In this document: positions 61,657 through 64,000 of the stretch, in pieces
Layout: every line of letters starts with the position of its first letter
Position numbering within the stretch: position 1 is the first letter of the stretch
DNA from: Thermoflexaceae bacterium
GTDB lineage: Bacteria; Chloroflexota; Dehalococcoidia; Tepidiformales; Tepidiformaceae
Reading direction: 5' to 3'
Assembly: GCA_015075555.1 (NCBI GenBank)
Contig: JABTUD010000001.1
Span: 744,001-808,000, forward strand
Length of the DNA: 64,000 nt
Program-made: the position numbers and the translations under genes
The notes under the pieces: generated by a model
The model's input: only the letters and a program-made list of their open reading frames with translations
The model's database searches: none
What the model was told of the DNA's origin: nothing

Positions 61657-61835
61657 TTAACGTAGCGTACAGGATCTGATCACCCTGCTACGCGGTATCC
61701 GTGAGCCGGACAGAGCGTCAGCTAGGCGCGACGCCGTTCGTGGAGGCGGTTCGTGGAGTTTGACTAAAGGATCCTCCGTCGCCATCGCACCATTTGCCGA
61801 CCGGGTTGGCTATGGAAGATGTCCCCCAGCGGGGA

Positions 61836-61912
61836 CTGGAGCGAACTTGGAAGAGAGGGGCCGGGTTTGGAACGGACCGGCCCAGATCCTGGAACGCCCG
61901 TGGAACTGCGAT
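61836..61912 (+). promoter_or_regulatory. Five-site TGGA array, copy B (before the PrgI/VirB4 operon)
   Basis: Sites start at 61836 (CTGGAGCGAAC), 61847 (TTGGAAGAG), 61867 (TTGGAACGG), 61889 (CTGGAACGC) and 61900 (GTGGAACTGCGAT); intervals 11, 20, 22 and 11 bp. Base identity to copy C is high and includes GCCGG/GGCC blocks between sites. The last site starts 44 bases before the prgI ATG, against 43 for tadB. Confidence 0.8.
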
Positions 61913-61943
61913 CAGCACGCTCTCCTCAGACAACGACGAGGAG

Positions 61944-62333
61944 ATGCCCGTGCAACGCCACGAAGTCCCCACGCACCTCAACATCGAGGACAAGGCCTTT
62001 GCCGGGCTGACGATGCGCCAGCTGATGGTGGCCATCATCGGCCTTGCCCTGGCGTACTCCGCGCTGAGCGAAGCGCCGCTGCCGCTTGCCGTCCGTCTAG
62101 CGGCGGGGGCGACCGTCCTGTTGATGACCGCCACTATTTCGTTCTGGCAGCCAGCGGGCCGGTCGCTGGAGGACTGGGCCTTCGTCCTCCTCCGCTACGT
62201 CAGCATCCCGCGCGTCGTCGTCTGGCGCGTCCGCACGTCACGCGAGGTGTCGACGGCCGAAGAGCCGCGCTTCGAGGTCGTGCTGCCTGACCGGGAGGAA
62301 CTCGATACCCGGAGCGGGAGCACGCACCGATGA
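61944..62333 (+). CDS. PrgI-family conjugal transfer protein
   Basis: 129 residues from ATG 61944, with GACGAGGAG ahead. The family pattern is clear: VPTHLNIEDKAFAGLTMRQLM, two membrane spans near 25-75, then a short cytoplasmic tail. PrgI is the monoderm counterpart of VirB3 and works with VirB4. It overlaps the TraC-like gene by four bases. Confidence 0.88.
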   Translation: MPVQRHEVPTHLNIEDKAFAGLTMRQLMVAIIGLALAYSALSEAPLPLAVRLAAGATVLLMTATISFWQPAGRSLEDWAFVLLRYVSIPRVVVWRVRTSREVSTAEEPRFEVVLPDREELDTRSGSTHR

Positions 62334-63016
62334 CGGCGAACGGCAAGCACGGGAGCGTGCAGGAGATGCTGCCGCTGGAAGAGATCGTCGAGGGCGTGCT
62401 CTGCCTCAGGGGCGGCGACTACCGGGCCGTCATCCAGGCCCAGAGCGTCAACTTCGCCCTCAAGTCCGAGGAGGAACAGGAGGCGGTCATGGCCGCCTAC
62501 CGTTCCTTCCTCAACTCCCTCAGCCATCCCGTCCAGATGCTCGTCCGCATCCTGCCGACGAACGTCGAGCCATACCTCGCCGGGTTCCGCACCAACGTCA
62601 CCGCACAGGCGAACAGCGAGGCCATCCGCCGCCTCGCCCTCGACCACGAGATGTTCGTGCGGCGGTTGGCCCGCGAACGGACATTGCTCGAGCGGCGCTT
62701 CTACCTCGTCGTGCCGTCCGGGCACAGCGAGGGTGAGGGCCACGTCGCGATCCGCTGGCCCTGGCAGCGCGCGACGCGCGGGCGAGACGACCAGCAGCTC
62801 GCCGTCGCGGCGGCCCAGCTCGATGCGCGCTGCCACGAGCTCGCGCAGGGGCTCACCTCGTTCGGCGTCAGCTCGCGGCGGCTGGGGAGCGAAGAGCTCG
62901 CCGAGCTGTGGGCAGCCTGCCTCTGCTCGCAGGTCTCTCAGGTCGCGCCGTCTCTCAGCGCCGGGGCGAGACCGGTGGTCACCCAACTCCGGAAGGAGGT
63001 CCAGCAGCATGGCTAG
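62330..63016 (+). CDS. TraC-like domain transfer protein
   Basis: 228 residues. EMLPLEEIVEGVLCLRGGDYRAVIQAQSVNFALKSEEEQEAVMAAYRSFLNSL is typical of the TraC-like domain that is fused to VirB4 in some systems and separate in others. Here it is separate. The last eight bases overlap the VirB4 gene. Confidence 0.82.
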   Translation: MTANGKHGSVQEMLPLEEIVEGVLCLRGGDYRAVIQAQSVNFALKSEEEQEAVMAAYRSFLNSLSHPVQMLVRILPTNVEPYLAGFRTNVTAQANSEAIRRLALDHEMFVRRLARERTLLERRFYLVVPSGHSEGEGHVAIRWPWQRATRGRDDQQLAVAAAQLDARCHELAQGLTSFGVSSRRLGSEELAELWAACLCSQVSQVAPSLSAGARPVVTQLRKEVQQHG

Positions 63017-64000
63017 CCTTCCATTGCGCCACCGTCCGGGCCGACACCAACCTTCGGCGGACGACCTCCGCTTCGAGTTGGGCATGCGGTCCGCCATCGA
63101 CCACCTGGCGCCCGCTGCCATCGAGGCCTCCCGCTCGCACCTGGTCATCGACGGCCGCTATGTCCGGGTGCTCGGGCTCAGCGACTATCCCCGCTACGTC
63201 CATCCCAACTGGCTGGCGCGCCTGATCGACTTCGACGAGCCGCTGGACCTGAGCGTCCACATCGACCCGCTCGACTCCGCTACAACCGTGCGCAGGCTCA
63301 CCCACAAGCTCGTGGAGCTTCAGTCGTCGCGCCTGCTCGACGCTCGCAGCGGCAAGATCGCCAGCGCCGAGCGCGAGGTCGCCTACGAGGACGTGGAGCG
63401 GCTGCGGGATGCGCTCCAGCGAGGCGAGGAGCGCGTCTTCTCCGTGAGCCTCTACGTCTGTCTTCGCTCGGGCTCGGCCTCCGGTGTGGACGACCTCCAT
63501 CGCCGCGTGGAGACGGCGCTCGGCGGGATGATGGCCTCCTCGCGTGCGGCGCTCTTCGAGATGCTGCCCGGCTTCCTCTCCTGCCTGCCGGCCGGGCGCG
63601 ACTACCTCGGGCGCTACCGCAACCTCGACACGACCAGCGCGGCGACGATGGTCCCGTTCACGTCCAGCCACCTGTCGATGCAGGCCGGGATCCTCTACGG
63701 CATCAGCGTCCACAACAACTCGCTCGTCATCTTCGACCCGTTCAGCCGCGAGCTGGAAAACGCGAACAAGGTTGTCTTCGCCAAGAGCGGCGCCGGCAAG
63801 TCCTACGCCTGCAAGGTCGAGGCGCTCAGGGCGCTGATGCGCGGCGTCGAGTACTACATCATCGACCCCGAAGACGAGTACGCGCGGATCTGCCAGGCGG
63901 TGGGCGGTCAGTACATCCGTCTCTCCGGAAGCTCGGCGCACCACATCAATCCCTTCGACCTTGCCCAGGGTGCCGAGCGCAACGGGGAAACACGGGATGC
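63009..64000 (+). CDS. VirB4-like conjugation ATPase (partial)
   Basis: About 330 residues to the window edge, starting at ATG 63009. The N-terminal domain is followed by the Walker A motif (FAKSGAGKSYACKVEAL) and EYYIIDPEDEYARIC, as in VirB4/TraE ATPases. The frame is open to the end of the window, so the C-terminal half is missing. It would energise transfer-channel assembly and substrate transfer. Confidence 0.9.
   Translation, partial: MASLPLRHRPGRHQPSADDLRFELGMRSAIDHLAPAAIEASRSHLVIDGRYVRVLGLSDYPRYVHPNWLARLIDFDEPLDLSVHIDPLDSATTVRRLTHKLVELQSSRLLDARSGKIASAEREVAYEDVERLRDALQRGEERVFSVSLYVCLRSGSASGVDDLHRRVETALGGMMASSRAALFEMLPGFLSCLPAGRDYLGRYRNLDTTSAATMVPFTSSHLSMQAGILYGISVHNNSLVIFDPFSRELENANKVVFAKSGAGKSYACKVEALRALMRGVEYYIIDPEDEYARICQAVGGQYIRLSGSSAHHINPFDLAQGAERNGETRD

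Noticed and set aside
1-64000. CRISPR array or cas genes
   Set aside because: No regularly spaced 25-40 bp direct repeats and no Cas-like proteins were seen.

Overview
The window is about 64 kb of high-GC bacterial DNA. Nearly all of it (from about 1440 to the right edge) reads as one end of a large integrative and conjugative element (ICE) carrying many defence genes. The left boundary is the 3' half of a tRNA-Met gene (minus strand, 1398-1439). It is followed outward by the tRNA's terminator and ordinary chromosomal genes. The full tRNA and the integrase are not in the window and would be expected beyond position 64000. The host is uncertain. A Tad pilus without a secretin, a PrgI/VirB4-type transfer apparatus without outer-membrane parts, many GTG/TTG and apparently leaderless starts, and the GC content suggest a high-GC, monoderm-like bacterium such as a member of Chloroflexota. 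That is an inference only.

Layout. 1-1397: chromosomal flank with a partial gene and an alpha/beta hydrolase. 2.0-7.8 kb: an AbiEi-like regulator with its own palindromic operator, then an AAA ATPase plus S8 peptidase defence pair whose peptidase gene is cut by an IS630-family element. 7.9-21.9 kb: a long minus-strand block of ICE housekeeping and DNA-processing genes (SNF2-type helicase, DUF6094-type methyltransferase, DUF932 protein, RadC, Rad52-like protein, CHC2/TOPRIM primase and many small proteins). 22.6-28.3 kb: cargo (GNAT acetyltransferase, an unknown protein, a CDF transporter relic, and a SPARTA-type TIR-APAZ plus short Argonaute pair). 28.5-39.7 kb: a plus-strand Tad/Flp pilus operon ending in a LysM-BTAD protein. 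39.8-43.7 kb: a CBASS operon (TIR-SAVED effector, CD-NTase, E2-E1 ligase; no Cap3 seen). 43.8-55.6 kb: a type I restriction-modification operon. Its hsdM is cut by an IS1182-like element, and between hsdS and hsdR it carries two TIR proteins, a membrane-anchored protein, a tiny Cys-rich protein and a zinc-ribbon/HEPN-like protein. 55.6-58.5 kb: a minus-strand T4SS operon (pilin, VirB8-like, muramidase/peptidase, TrbL-like). 58.8-61.7 kb: more cargo (a HEPN-motif protein and a PD-(D/E)XK-like protein). 61.9 kb to the end: PrgI, TraC-like and VirB4 genes.

Two observations stand out. First, a 77-bp array of five TGGA(A/G)-type sites, always spaced 11, 20, 22 and 11 bp, occurs four times. It lies upstream of the PrgI/VirB4 operon, upstream of the TrbL operon, in front of tadB, and upstream of the DNA-processing block. 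It looks like the shared operator or promoter of a transfer regulon. Second, the five genes between hsdS and hsdR are joined to the restriction genes by overlapping stop/start codons, so a TIR/HEPN/membrane module appears to be one operon with a type I system. I do not recognise this arrangement as a described system.

The defence cargo sits in the gaps between the transfer operons. It includes four separate TIR-domain proteins. Both IS insertions in the window hit defence genes (the S8 peptidase and hsdM), and in both cases removing the IS with one target copy restores an open frame exactly.
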